The translations under genes and the position numbers were made by a program. Shown here piece by piece: positions 1 to 9,411 of a DNA stretch of 32,881 bases (position 1 is the first letter of the stretch; each line of letters starts with the position of its first letter). Source of the stretch: JBDRNO01 sp043811005 (GTDB lineage Bacteria > Bacteroidota > Bacteroidia > NORP154); contig JBDRNO010000129.1 of the NCBI GenBank assembly GCA_043811005.1, positions 1 to 32,881 on the forward strand, in the 5' to 3' direction. Below the pieces are notes generated by a model. The model saw nothing but the letters and a program-made list of their open reading frames with translations. It did no database searches and was not told the DNA's origin.

Positions 1-581
1 TTGAATAATTAAAATACATACCAGGATAAAAGATTTTTTTTGGTTGAGTATGTCCGTATTTTATAATATCTTTAGATCCATTAATAAATTCTCGCTCTGT
101 TCGATAAATATTTAACAAATTAATTTTAGTTCCCATAAAAATACCAACTTTATAATATTTAAAACCTAAATATAATGGCAATTGAATGCTATTTGAGGAA
201 GTATTATATTTAATAACTTCATTAGTATTATATAACCGAGCTAAAATACTATCAGTTACTAAAATACTTCTTCGATTAAAGTACAATAATCCTGTTATGA
301 AAAAAAATCGGGTTTTAAAAATATAACTATAATGCGCACCAAATTGAACATCAAAATTTGAAATAATAGTAAAACCGGCATCTATATTACTACTACTAGG
401 AGAAATGGGTTGTGGTTCAATGTACGCATCTCCAGAGTAATGAGTATAATGTCCTCCTAATGTAAGAGAAAACTGATGTTTAGTACAAGCAACACTATCA
501 TTCATGATGTTACTATTCTGACCTATTACAAAAAATGGGAAAAATAAAAAAATAATATAAACTGTTATTAAACGTTTCATT
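1..581 (-). CDS. Partial outer-membrane beta-barrel-like protein, signal peptide frameshifted
   Basis: An open minus-strand frame runs from the left edge to about position 540 and encodes alternating aromatic/polar strands typical of a small Bacteroidota outer-membrane barrel. It is cut by the window edge, so the C-terminus is missing. The natural start is the ATG at 579-581: it opens MKRLITVYII and would continue into a hydrophobic stretch and a signal-peptidase-like site (FVIGQN). Read literally, the ATG frame hits a stop after about 15 codons. Removing one base from the A-runs at 540-545 or 547-553 joins the signal peptide to the long open frame. I infer a homopolymer sequencing error or a real frameshift. 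No specific family is recognised. It follows the 606-5033 gene on the same strand, 24 bases beyond that gene's stop. Confidence 0.55.
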
Positions 582-605
582 TGGTCTTAACTTTCTAAAA
601 CCTCT

Positions 606-3600
606 TTAATGTTTTGCTTCTATCCTCTTCAAACGAATCTCAAACTGTTTAATTTTTTCTGTAAGTTCTTTGTTTTCCTGCTCCAGTTCTTCTATTTTTT
701 CATCATGGTCAATTATATCCAATGAGTTTTCTTCTACATTTAATGTAACTCCTTCCAGAATTTCACCAACATCCAATCCGTTTTCCTCTATTTCTTTGCC
801 AGTAGGCAGCCCGAATAAGTGTTTGTTTTCCTTGTAGAATATTGATTTTTGTTTGGGTGTCATACGTTTGTGGTTGTCATCAAAAATATGATCACACCAT
901 GTAGCAGTCGATACCTTTACTTTACATACATTTAAGGTAGGGGCTCCACTAATGGATAAATACATTGGATATTCACACGTGCCTGTATGATCATCCTTAT
1001 CTGACATAATCCAATACCAGCCGGCAGTAGTCATCCCAATTCCCAGATATTTGCCATTGGACGCAGTAATTGTTGAACGCCATGCAGCACTTGCCAATGG
1101 TGTTTGCAATACAACATTCCAATTGTTTTGTGTCCACTTATGATTAAGATTTCCTTCAATATAAACACCTCCATCAAAATAGCCAGCGTATGTTTTTTCT
1201 CCCTTAATATTATCAATACCTATCACAGCAGCAATAGCACCTATTGGATGATAATTTGAGCTTGAAATAGTACCTTTTATCTCACCATAAATCCCACCTA
1301 CCCAAGTTGCCCCTGCAGAATTAACTCCTAAATTATCTAGATCGGCAATACAAGTAGATCCTGTTGCAAATGCAGTATATGAAGGATCAGCATGGATAAA
1401 TTCAGGTTTTACATAGCCGTATATCCCCCCGATCATAATGCCAAGAGTACTGGCAGCAGAAGCATATCCAATTCTAGCATTATAAGTGCCCTTTACTACT
1501 CCAGGGAAATCTGTTTCACCTGTTGCATGGAATGCACTTGTACTACCAGAAAAATGTAGTTTAGCAGTCTCAACTTGTATAGCTTTTTTGTATTTATAAT
1601 GTCCCGGAACTTGGTAAATATGTAATTTGGAATCAGGGTCTGGTGAATCTGTCCCAATACCAACATTTCCCTCAGGGTATCCACCAATATTACCGACAAC
1701 ACCTGTAACCACATCTCCATTGCCTGTTACTTCCCAGTCACCATCGCTTATACTAGCAGGAGGAGCCCAGTTAGCAATGCCTGTGGCGTCAGAAGTCATT
1801 ATATAACCTTTTACAGCATTAGGTCTCATTCTTAACTGTCCATTAATATCAAGTGCAACAGCAGGATTAGTAGTTCCAATGCCAACCTTTCCAATATATC
1901 CAGCTCCTTTGGCTGGCATTACAAACATTGTTGGCAGATCACTATTAAAACCAATCATTAAAGAGTTTGGTTCAGTATTTTCAAGCCATGGAGTAGATTT
2001 ACCAGGTAAACCACTACCTATTACAATAGCATTTTCTGCAACATCATCTATTGAAACTTTATATCCGATAGCAGTAGAACGATTACCCTTTGGTCTTGTT
2101 GCTACCCCTAATCCAAGCCCTTTGTAGTTACCATAAGTACCATGTCCATATATTCTATTTGTATTATCTGTTGTAATAACTATAGTACTATCACCAAAAT
2201 AGATCAAACTGTCTGGTGATACGATATTTTTTGTTTCAAGACGCTCAAAATTTGCTGAGTCTACATTAAGCCGTGTTGCATTTATTAAACCCGTAGTAAC
2301 CAAATCCTCATCATCAAAACTAATGACACCACTACCTGCTGTTATCCTGCTATTAACCCCATCAATCACCATCCCTTTAACACGTATCTCCTTTTCGGTT
2401 TCAAGTGTTTCTGTTTTCAGGGTATCGGCTTCTATGGTTTTTGCTTTTATCACCTCTTTTGCAACTACGCTGTCCGAGCTAAGCGTTATCATTTCCGCTG
2501 CCGATTCAAGTACTATCCCAACAGTTGAACTTATTGTATCTTTCTGTCCCGGCATGGTAGCACCGTTCTTAAACTCGAAATCGCCTATGTTAATAGCTCT
2601 CTGTACATAAAGATCCTGGCTCACTAATGAGCCGGATGTAACGAGATTATCATCATCAAGACTTATGGTTCCGCTTGCGGAGGTGATCTTGTTGTTGATA
2701 CCGTCAATGACCAATCCGCTGCCTGCAACCTTTATGGCGCTGTCGCTTTTTAAAGTCTTTGCACTTAGCGTATCTGATTTTATTGTCCGGGCTTGTATTA
2801 CGTTTTTAGCATAAACAGTATCCGAGCTCAGCGTTATCTTTTCAGCTTCTGACTTAAATACCATCTCTACTGTTGATTTGATAGAATCTTTCTGCCCTGG
2901 CTGTGTGGCTCCATTCTTAAACTCAAAACTGCCTATGTTAATTGCGTTCTGGACATAGAGGTTCTGCCCGACTATTGATCCGGTTGTGATAAGGTTTTCA
3001 TCATCAAAATAAATATTTCCGCCCGGCGCTGTTATCCTGCTGCTGATACCATCAATGACCAGCCCGTTGGCTACCTCAATAGCACTGTCGCTTTTTACAG
3101 TCTTTGCTTTAAGTGTATCGGTTTCAATTTCAGGAGCTTTAATCCCTATTGAAGCTTCAACTGTTTGAGCTTTAAATGCATATTTTGCAGTAACTGTATC
3201 CGAAAAAAGCTGTATCTTCTTTGCTTTAGATTCGATCACCATATCTACCGTGGAGCTGATAGTATCTTTTTGCCCGGGAAGCATGGCACCGTTCTTGAAC
3301 CTGAAATCGCCTATATTAACTGCTTTTTGTACGTAAAGTTCCTTGCTGCCTATTGAACCTGTGGTGATAAGGTTTTCATCATCAAGGCTGATAGTACCAC
3401 TTGGGGAAATGATTCTACTGTTGATCCCGTCAAGAATGATACCATTGGCTACATTTATCTCTTCCTGACTTTTTATGGTTTTTACGTTGAGTGTGTCTGT
3501 TTCTATTTCAGGGGCTTTTATCTTTTTTACGGCTTCAACTGTTTGAGCTACCAACACCTCTTTTGCAGTAACTGTATCTGAGCTAAAACTTATCTTCTCT

Positions 3601-5033
3601 GCTTCTGATCTTACTACGATCTCTGCAGGAGATTTGATAGTGTCTTTTTGTCCTGGTTGTATAGCACCGTTTATAAATTTAAAAGCGCCTATGTTAACTG
3701 AATTTTGTGCGTAAAGGTTCTGCCCTCCTATTGAGCCGGTTGTGATCAGGTTCTCGTCATCAAAATAAATGTTTCCGCTTGTACTGGTTATCCTGCTGTT
3801 AACTCCATCAATGACCATACCTTTTATCCTTATCTCCTTTTCGGTTTCAAGTGTTTCTGTTTTTAACGTATCGGTTTTAACTGTTTTAGCTTTCATTACT
3901 GACTTTATCAGTACTGTATCCGAGCTTAGCTCTATCTTTTCAGCTTCTGATCTAATAACTATCTCCTTTGACGAACTTATCGAGTCTTTAACAGTCGCTG
4001 GCGGTACAGGTACTATTCCGCCATTTTTGAATTTGAAGTCTCCAATATTAATTGTATTTTGAACATAGAGGTCTTGTGCCCCTACTGAACCCGTAACTAC
4101 AGCATTGCCGTCAACATGGAGCGGATATTGGGGATTATTTATATTTATCCCTACATTACCCCCTGAAAAATATATATCGGAACCCGAGTTGATCCACTGG
4201 CTGCCGGTTAAAGGTGAGCCGTTGAGCAAATATTGCCCGGAGTTAATGCTACCTGAAACTATTGTGTCTGCATCCAAGCGTGCCACGGTTTGGAACCGTG
4301 TCACGCTTACCGTATCCGCCTGCATACGTGGCACGGTTAAAAACCGTGACACGCTTACTGTATCAGCTGCGAGTGTTTGAGTCGTAACACCATTGTCTAC
4401 TTGCAGAGACGTTGCATGCAACATCTCTACTGATGTTGTTCCATTAACCGTTGCATCTCCATCTACAAGCAAACTGCCCGTTTGCGTTTGCCCGGTTACC
4501 TGCAAGCTGTTTAACAGCCCTTGTCCTGTTGAAAAATAATTTGTATTGATAACATTTCCGGTGATAGTGTCGGCAGTGATGTTGGCTGTTGTTAGAAGGT
4601 TGGTATTAAGGAAATCTATTGTCCCGGTTGAGGAGCTGAAGCTGCTGTTGGCACCGTCAACAGTTAGGTTTCCAAAATAAGCTAAACCATTGAATTGGGA
4701 AACGCCATTGACTATAAGCAAACCTACCGAAAGCAAGCTGTCTATTGTAACATTCATTTCAAACAAAGCATCACCACCAGAAACATTAAAAAATGCTGAG
4801 GGAGTTGTTGTACCCCATCCGAACCAGCCATCTTGAGTAATAATTCCTCTCTGGATGGAATTAGTATAAATGTTTATGCCAGCATAATTATTTGAACCGA
4901 ACCGGTCACTGCCTGAAAGGTTGTTACCCCCTGTCGCGTATTTTGTACCAGATTGTGAGATTGCTTCATTTTGAAAGCATATACAAATAGAAACTGCCAA
5001 TGCAGCACTTAGTAGAAATTTGGAAGTTTTCAT
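606..5033 (-). CDS. Large secreted tail-fibre-like repeat protein
   Basis: A 1475-residue protein with a signal peptide (residues 1 to about 27, ending EAISQ), so probably exported to the cell surface. Residues about 30-300 are short beta repeats (TVDGANS, DADTIVSG) like phage tail-fibre shafts. Residues about 308-911 hold five tandem units of 115-125 residues. Each unit has IDGxNSRI, a DDENLxTTGS core, an NIGxFxFKNG strand, an SDTV segment and a run of KTxxxDTLK-like heptads. Residues about 940-1100 contain the GIGTTNP and AIGYK elements common in Bacteroidota tail-fibre-domain proteins. The C-terminus has a DHIFDDNHK segment followed by NKHLFGLPTGKEIEENGLD, a diverged form of the usual NKHLPGIPS module, then a coiled coil (about 1445-1472) likely to trimerise. 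No catalytic S74 protease motif was identified. Function is inferred as a trimeric adhesin or surface fibre; the ligand is unknown. Confidence 0.75.
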   Translation of the reverse strand: MKTSKFLLSAALAVSICICFQNEAISQSGTKYATGGNNLSGSDRFGSNNYAGINIYTNSIQRGIITQDGWFGWGTTTPSAFFNVSGGDALFEMNVTIDSLLSVGLLIVNGVSQFNGLAYFGNLTVDGANSSFSSSTGTIDFLNTNLLTTANITADTITGNVINTNYFSTGQGLLNSLQVTGQTQTGSLLVDGDATVNGTTSVEMLHATSLQVDNGVTTQTLAADTVSVSRFLTVPRMQADTVSVTRFQTVARLDADTIVSGSINSGQYLLNGSPLTGSQWINSGSDIYFSGGNVGININNPQYPLHVDGNAVVTGSVGAQDLYVQNTINIGDFKFKNGGIVPVPPATVKDSISSSKEIVIRSEAEKIELSSDTVLIKSVMKAKTVKTDTLKTETLETEKEIRIKGMVIDGVNSRITSTSGNIYFDDENLITTGSIGGQNLYAQNSVNIGAFKFINGAIQPGQKDTIKSPAEIVVRSEAEKISFSSDTVTAKEVLVAQTVEAVKKIKAPEIETDTLNVKTIKSQEEINVANGIILDGINSRIISPSGTISLDDENLITTGSIGSKELYVQKAVNIGDFRFKNGAMLPGQKDTISSTVDMVIESKAKKIQLFSDTVTAKYAFKAQTVEASIGIKAPEIETDTLKAKTVKSDSAIEVANGLVIDGISSRITAPGGNIYFDDENLITTGSIVGQNLYVQNAINIGSFEFKNGATQPGQKDSIKSTVEMVFKSEAEKITLSSDTVYAKNVIQARTIKSDTLSAKTLKSDSAIKVAGSGLVIDGINNKITSASGTISLDDDNLVTSGSLVSQDLYVQRAINIGDFEFKNGATMPGQKDTISSTVGIVLESAAEMITLSSDSVVAKEVIKAKTIEADTLKTETLETEKEIRVKGMVIDGVNSRITAGSGVISFDDEDLVTTGLINATRLNVDSANFERLETKNIVSPDSLIYFGDSTIVITTDNTNRIYGHGTYGNYKGLGLGVATRPKGNRSTAIGYKVSIDDVAENAIVIGSGLPGKSTPWLENTEPNSLMIGFNSDLPTMFVMPAKGAGYIGKVGIGTTNPAVALDINGQLRMRPNAVKGYIMTSDATGIANWAPPASISDGDWEVTGNGDVVTGVVGNIGGYPEGNVGIGTDSPDPDSKLHIYQVPGHYKYKKAIQVETAKLHFSGSTSAFHATGETDFPGVVKGTYNARIGYASAASTLGIMIGGIYGYVKPEFIHADPSYTAFATGSTCIADLDNLGVNSAGATWVGGIYGEIKGTISSSNYHPIGAIAAVIGIDNIKGEKTYAGYFDGGVYIEGNLNHKWTQNNWNVVLQTPLASAAWRSTITASNGKYLGIGMTTAGWYWIMSDKDDHTGTCEYPMYLSISGAPTLNVCKVKVSTATWCDHIFDDNHKRMTPKQKSIFYKENKHLFGLPTGKEIEENGLDVGEILEGVTLNVEENSLDIIDHDEKIEELEQENKELTEKIKQFEIRLKRIEAKH
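2300..4110 (-). repeat. Five tandem ~345-375 bp coding repeats in the fibre gene
   Basis: The IDGxN motif recurs on the minus strand near 3815, 3430, 3060, 2710 and 2365, a period of about 350-375 bases, so the units are in-frame protein repeats. Whole sentences of protein recur with substitutions, for example ITxxSGxISxDDENLxTTGS, and the GQKDTI segment appears four times. Units differ in length where the KTxxxDTL heptads were gained or lost. This indicates expansion by unequal recombination followed by drift. Such repeats can collapse in assembly, so the true copy number could be higher. Confidence 0.8.
4276..4353. repeat. Two in-frame palindromes, 48-bp tandem unit
   Basis: Two imperfect palindromes lie at 4276-4308 and 4327-4353, centred 48 bases apart. 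Each has CACGGTT and AACCGTG arms around a 3-base loop, with one mismatch in the arms. They are read as part of the fibre protein, giving a duplicated 16-residue unit of the form ADTVSVxRFxTVxRxx. The hairpin character is much stronger than in the surrounding coding sequence, so this looks like a small mobile palindrome captured in the reading frame and then tandemly duplicated. Confidence 0.65.
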
Positions 5034-5149
5034 AATTTTACAAGGAATTAATTTATTATAAAAAATAGTGTTTTTAAATTACTGAACAAACAAATTTATC
5101 TCCAAATCAAAATTTCTCTATTATCTTATTTTAAACGTGCATTTTTTTG

Positions 5150-5157
5150 TATATTTG
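5150..5157 (+). promoter_or_regulatory. Candidate -7 box, TAnnTTTG type
   Basis: TATATTTG followed by C fits the Bacteroidota -7 consensus TAnnTTTGy and lies 66 bases before the gene at 5223, in the 189-base divergent gap shared with the fibre gene. No convincing TTTG -33 box was found at the right spacing, so this is a weak call. Confidence 0.4.
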
Positions 5158-5222
5158 CTTATCCAAAATCCTTTATATTTACGGTATTCCTTGTATTTTA
5201 AACAATTCTATTATCCTATTTC

Positions 5223-6761
5223 ATGAAGTCATCAGAAAATCTATTCCAGCTTATTAAATCCTTGAGTCAATCAGAAAAGCGTTATTTTAAAAGATTTGCA
5301 TCTCAACATATCAAAGGAGAAAAGAATATTTATGTCAAATTATTTGATTTAATAAACAAACAAGATCAGTACGATGAAAATAAGATAATTAAAAAATTTC
5401 CCGGCAAAAATTTACAATGGCTTTCCAGGGGAAAGCACTACTTATTTCACCTGGTACTAAAATGCCTGAGAAATTATAATTCTGATTCCCACAGATCTGT
5501 AAATACACAGTTAAAAGATTTGTTAATTGATGTCGAAAATCTTTTCGAAAGAACAATGTTTAAAAATTGTTCCAAATTATTAGTAAAAACCAAAGAAATC
5601 GCCTATAAATATGGCAAAGATTCGCATCTGCTTGAGATTTTAAAATGGGAGAAAAAACTATTTTATTCAGGAGAAAAGATAAATTTAGATGAAGTTCTGA
5701 AGGAAGAACTGCAAATTTTAAACAAAAGAAAAAATATATATGAATATGATAAACTTTTATCAGAAATTTTCATACTCACAAAAGGGGAAGGACTTATAAG
5801 AAAAGAAAAAGTAATTAAAAAACTTAATAAAATAATCCGGCATCCACTGTTAAACAATGAAGAAAGAGCATGTTCTTTTGATGCAAAACTGCGGTATTAC
5901 AATATCTATTCCCTTTACTACCAGGCAACAGGCAACCTGCCGGATAGCTGCGAAATATGCAAAAAATGGGTAACTCTTTTAGAATCACACAAGGAACGTA
6001 TTAATGAAGCTCCATTCAAATATATTACTGCATTGGATAATTTGCTTTTAAGCAGGGATATATTAAAAAACTCATATGAATCCGGAATTATTTTGCTGCA
6101 ACTAAAATATATTCCATTCCAATTCCCAAACGCATTGACAGAAAGAGTAAAAGCTACTGTGTTTACAAGATATTACTTCCATTCATTAACTTATTTTAAC
6201 TCTTTAGGTGAATTTAAAATTAGTATCGGGCAAATTCCTGAAATAGAAGAAGGGCTAAAACAATTCAAAGGCAAATTAGATAAAAAACATGAGCTATCAA
6301 TGGTCTTGCAAATAGTAAATGCCTGTTTCGTAGTAAATGATTATCACCAGGCATCCAAATGGCTAAATAAAATATTGAACGATACTGAAGTGAATATTAG
6401 GGAAGATATACACTGCTTTGCCCGTATACTTAATATTATCATTAACTATGAAAAGGATCATGAAGATATGGATTTATCTCTTATTCGATCTACTTATAGT
6501 TTTCTTGCTCAAAGAAACCGCATATATGACTTTGAGCCAATAATTCTGGATTTTTTCAATTCAAAAATTTTTAAAGCCAAAACCCATAAAGAGCTAATTG
6601 AAGCATTTAAAGGATTAAAAAAAGACCTTGTCAAAATCTTGAAAGATCCTTTTGAGCGTAAAGCATTAAAATATTTTGATTTCATTAGCTGGTTGAAAAG
6701 TAAAATTGAAGATAAACCTATGGCAGAAGTCATCAAAAATAAGAGGAATTACATTACCTGA
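5223..6761 (+). CDS. Helical-repeat (TPR-like) protein of unknown function
   Basis: A 512-residue, lysine-rich, almost entirely helical protein without signal peptide or membrane segments, so probably cytoplasmic. The N-terminus (SENLFQLIKSLSQSEKRYFKRF) is the hallmark of a family of uncharacterised Bacteroidota proteins usually annotated as tetratricopeptide-like. Repeated amphipathic helices through residues 100-460 (for example NIYSLYYQATGNLPDSCEICKKW and FVVNDYHQASKWLNKIL) fit a solenoid scaffold. No catalytic motif is visible. It is divergently transcribed from the fibre gene across a 189-base gap and is followed by a palindromic repeat rather than by an operon partner. I recognise the family pattern but not a function. 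Confidence 0.7.
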   Translation: MKSSENLFQLIKSLSQSEKRYFKRFASQHIKGEKNIYVKLFDLINKQDQYDENKIIKKFPGKNLQWLSRGKHYLFHLVLKCLRNYNSDSHRSVNTQLKDLLIDVENLFERTMFKNCSKLLVKTKEIAYKYGKDSHLLEILKWEKKLFYSGEKINLDEVLKEELQILNKRKNIYEYDKLLSEIFILTKGEGLIRKEKVIKKLNKIIRHPLLNNEERACSFDAKLRYYNIYSLYYQATGNLPDSCEICKKWVTLLESHKERINEAPFKYITALDNLLLSRDILKNSYESGIILLQLKYIPFQFPNALTERVKATVFTRYYFHSLTYFNSLGEFKISIGQIPEIEEGLKQFKGKLDKKHELSMVLQIVNACFVVNDYHQASKWLNKILNDTEVNIREDIHCFARILNIIINYEKDHEDMDLSLIRSTYSFLAQRNRIYDFEPIILDFFNSKIFKAKTHKELIEAFKGLKKDLVKILKDPFERKALKYFDFISWLKSKIEDKPMAEVIKNKRNYIT

Positions 6762-6843
6762 TTTTTTTAATACTATAGCAACTATTGTATACTGAATGAA
6801 CATGAGTTTGTAATATATGGAAATTTCAAAAATAAATTAATAA

Positions 6844-6898
6844 AAACCACAGATTACACAGATAAATTTATCTGTGTCATCTGTGAAATCTGTGGTTT
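6844..6898. repeat. 55-bp intergenic palindrome, CACAGATTACACAGAT type
   Basis: An imperfect inverted repeat with AAACCACAGATT at one end and AATCTGTGGTTT at the other, and a central ATAAATTTAT symmetric core. It sits 83 bases after the stop of the 5223-6761 gene and 87 before the permease. It could act as a transcription terminator or insulator, but it lacks a clear T-run. From memory this word family (CACAGATTACACAGAT) occurs dispersed in many Bacteroidota genomes. Confidence 0.7.
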
Positions 6899-6984
6899 CA
6901 TTTCATTAATTAATTTGCAAACTCATTCCGTTTTTGTATAAAAAATTCCATTCACCATTTTGACGATAAGGATTATAAATTGAT

Positions 6985-8265
6985 ATGTTATTATTAGAAA
7001 ACATAAAAGTCTCCCTAGTGGCAATAAAAAGCCATCTTCTTCGCACTGTTCTTACCATTATGATCATCGCTACCGGGATAATGGCATTGGTTGGTATTCT
7101 AACAGCCATTGATTCTATTAAGCAATCCATTCACAGCAATTTTACAAGCATGGGTGCAAATACTTTTAATATAAGGAACAGGGGTACTATGATACATATT
7201 GGCAGAGAGGGTAAAAGACCTAAAAGATATCGTCAGATAAGTTATGATGAGGCGGTGAGGTTTAAGGAAGAATTCATTTTTCCTTCCGTGACCTCAATTT
7301 CTGCCAGGGCGTCATATAATGCAACTGTAAAGTACAGATTCGCCAAATCAAATCCCAATATCGATGTTTTTGGAAGTGATGAGCACTATTTGACTACAGC
7401 GGGTTACGAGCTACAAGAAGGGAGAAATTTTTCATCACAGGAAATTCAATTTGGCAGTCATGTTACTATTATTGGGAAGGAGATAGTTAAGATCCTTTTT
7501 GAAAACGACTCTAGATCTGACCAAACTTCCGGAATTTATCCCCGTAATATCAAAGCTGATCCCATCAATAAGGTAATAACCATAGGAAGCGGTAAATACA
7601 GGGTGATTGGTGTTTTAAAAGAAAAAGGTTCGAGTTTAGGGTTTGGAGGAGATAAGATATGTATTATTCCACTTGTCAATGTAAGACAATATTTTTCAAG
7701 ATCCGGGATGTCATTTGTAGTAAATGTATTGGCTAATGGTCCCGGGCAATTAGATCCAGCAATAGGTGAGGCAACTGGATTGTTTCGCATAGTCCGCAAA
7801 GTGCTTGTTGGCGGGGAAGACAATTTTGAGATTACCAGGAGTGATAACCTGGCACAAATACTTCTGGAAAACATCAAATATGTTACTTATGCAGCAACAG
7901 CTATAGGAATGATTACTCTCCTGGGTGCTGCAATAGGGTTAATGAACATAATGTTAGTTTCAGTAACTGAGAGAACAAGGGAGATAGGTGTTAGAAAAGC
8001 AATGGGTGCAACCCGGCAAACTATTATGAGACAATTCTTAATGGAAGCAATTGTGATTTGTCAGATAGGTGGGTTGTTTGGGATCATATTGGGAATATCG
8101 GCAGGCAATTTAATGTCTCTTATTGTGGGCGGGAGTTTTATAGTGCCGTGGTTGTGGATCATCTCTGGGATAATTCTGTGCATTATTGTAGGGCTGGTTT
8201 CAGGGATCTACCCGGCAGTTAAGGCAGCCCGTCTTGACCCTATTGAGGCGTTGAGGTATGAATAG
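6985..8265 (+). CDS. ABC transporter permease, MacB/FtsX family
   Basis: A 426-residue inner-membrane protein. Residues about 15-45 form the first membrane helix (LRTVLTIMIIATGIMALVGI). Residues about 46-290 are a periplasmic MacB-type domain. Residues about 300-420 form the FtsX domain with three further helices and the signature TREIGVRKAMGATRQ just before the second helix. The end, YPAVKAARLDPIEALRYE, is the standard MacB/LolC-type terminus. Such permeases pair with a cytoplasmic ATPase to drive lipoprotein release, peptide or drug efflux by mechanotransmission. No ATPase or membrane-fusion gene adjoins it here, so the substrate cannot be assigned. The ATG at 6985 directly precedes the expected N-terminal amphipathic segment and is accepted. 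Confidence 0.9.
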   Translation: MLLLENIKVSLVAIKSHLLRTVLTIMIIATGIMALVGILTAIDSIKQSIHSNFTSMGANTFNIRNRGTMIHIGREGKRPKRYRQISYDEAVRFKEEFIFPSVTSISARASYNATVKYRFAKSNPNIDVFGSDEHYLTTAGYELQEGRNFSSQEIQFGSHVTIIGKEIVKILFENDSRSDQTSGIYPRNIKADPINKVITIGSGKYRVIGVLKEKGSSLGFGGDKICIIPLVNVRQYFSRSGMSFVVNVLANGPGQLDPAIGEATGLFRIVRKVLVGGEDNFEITRSDNLAQILLENIKYVTYAATAIGMITLLGAAIGLMNIMLVSVTERTREIGVRKAMGATRQTIMRQFLMEAIVICQIGGLFGIILGISAGNLMSLIVGGSFIVPWLWIISGIILCIIVGLVSGIYPAVKAARLDPIEALRYE

Positions 8266-8338
8266 TTTTAAAACGAAAACCCATTAAAAAAGTTAATGAA
8301 AGTAATATTTAAGCAATAGCTTTATTAATGTAAATAAA

Positions 8339-8568
8339 CAAGTTGACAGTATGCGGTTGGCAATTAATAATGACTATTGAAAGATTTCGCTAAAGTTTGC
8401 CCTGTCGTATGATGAAACTCAGCCTACTGGGTAGACAATGGTAAATTACCAGTTGACAGTACGCAGTAGGCAATTGACTATGACAATAACTATAACTATG
8501 ACTAATCACAACAAGAAATCAACAACCAGCAACCAGTTTACCTGCCGAAACGAAGTGCAGGCATGGCA
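8339..8568. repeat. Intergenic word-like repeats (CAGTTGACAGTA / AACCAGCAACCAG)
   Basis: This fills most of the 311-base gap between the permease and rplI. The words CAGTTGACAGTA, GGCAATTGAC, TATGAC and CAACCAG recur with small changes at 8340-8375 and 8450-8545. The end (8541-8568) carries CCTGC and GCAGG arms around a CGAAACGAA loop. No open frame is supported. The same words reappear before and after dnaX. Confidence 0.6.
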
Positions 8569-8576
8569 ACCAGTAT

Positions 8577-9023
8577 TTATTCTCCCACCACATCAAAGTT
8601 GATGGTTATTTCTACCTCCTTGTGGAATTTTATATTAGCAGTGTAGCTACCAGCTGTTTTAATTGCCTCTTCCTGGATAGTAATTTTCTTCCTGTCAACA
8701 TTATAGCCCAATTCTTCTATTGCATCGGCAATCTGGAGAGGGGTAACGGAACCAAAGATTTTACCTTTTGAGCTTACTTTAGCGCCAACTTTTATAACCA
8801 TACCTTGAAGAGCTTCGGCAATTGACTTGACTTCGGTTATTGTTTTTTCTTCTTTGAATTTTCTTTGTTTTAAATTCTCAGCTAATACCTTCTTGTTTGG
8901 TTCGGTAGCTATTATGGCATAACCCTTGGGAATTAAATAATTCCGGGCATAGCCGTCTTTTACCTTCACAATATCATCCTTATATCCTAAATGTTCAAGG
9001 TCTTGTTTTAATATTATTTTCAT
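8577..9023 (-). CDS. rplI: 50S ribosomal protein L9
   Basis: L9 binds 23S rRNA in the large ribosomal subunit near the base of the L1 stalk and helps maintain the reading frame. The 148-residue product has the full L9 layout: an N-terminal domain with GYxDDIVxVKDGYARNYLIPKGYA (residues about 13-38), the long connecting helix (about 40-75) and the C-terminal RNA-binding domain with SSKGKIFGSVTPLQIADAI. Its length matches the family. It is the last gene of the rpsF-rpsR-rplI operon, 89 bases after rpsR. The ATG at 9021-9023 is the family start. Confidence 0.97.
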   Translation of the reverse strand: MKIILKQDLEHLGYKDDIVKVKDGYARNYLIPKGYAIIATEPNKKVLAENLKQRKFKEEKTITEVKSIAEALQGMVIKVGAKVSSKGKIFGSVTPLQIADAIEELGYNVDRKKITIQEEAIKTAGSYTANIKFHKEVEITINFDVVGE

Positions 9024-9112
9024 TCTGATTAGTTGATTGATTTTTTATTTAATAAATACTAATTCCACAATTTGCAAATACTCTAATATATCAATTCTCA
9101 AATTCGAAATTA

Positions 9113-9379
9113 TCATTTCAGCATATCTCCGGTAAAGGGCAGAAGGGATAAATGACGGGCTCTTTTAATAGCAATAGCTACTTTTCTTTGATACTTCAAA
9201 GAAGTTCCCGTGATCCTTCTTGGTAATATTTTTCCTTGTTCATTAATGAACTTCATCAAGAAGTCAGGATCTTTGTAATCAATGTATTTAATCCTGCTTT
9301 TCTTAAAACGGCAGTACTTTTCTTTTTTTACCTCAACCGTTATTGGAGTTAAATACCTTATATCAGTCTGTTCTGGCAT
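9113..9379 (-). CDS. rpsR: 30S ribosomal protein S18
   Basis: S18 binds 16S rRNA on the platform of the small subunit as a heterodimer with S6. The 88-residue protein shows the usual core: YCRFKKSRIKYIDYKDPDFLMKFI, then GKILPRRITGTSLKYQRKVAIAIKRARHLSLLPF. Length and end match the family. It lies 32 bases after rpsF in the same operon, and the short gap is an AT-rich run of ATTGATTATT words also seen just before rpsF. No ssb lies between S6 and S18. Confidence 0.97.
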   Translation of the reverse strand: MPEQTDIRYLTPITVEVKKEKYCRFKKSRIKYIDYKDPDFLMKFINEQGKILPRRITGTSLKYQRKVAIAIKRARHLSLLPFTGDMLK

Positions 9380-9411
9380 TTTTAATTGATTATTGTTTAT
9401 TGATTATTAAT

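Noticed and set aside
1879..4380. Plus-strand frames opposite the fibre gene
   Set aside because: They are antisense shadows of the repeated coding region; their Ser/Leu/Ile-rich products mirror the sense repeats and have no independent support.
6844..6898. CRISPR repeat or array
   Set aside because: A single palindrome without a series of equal spacers; none of the repeat clusters in the window has fixed-length unique spacers.
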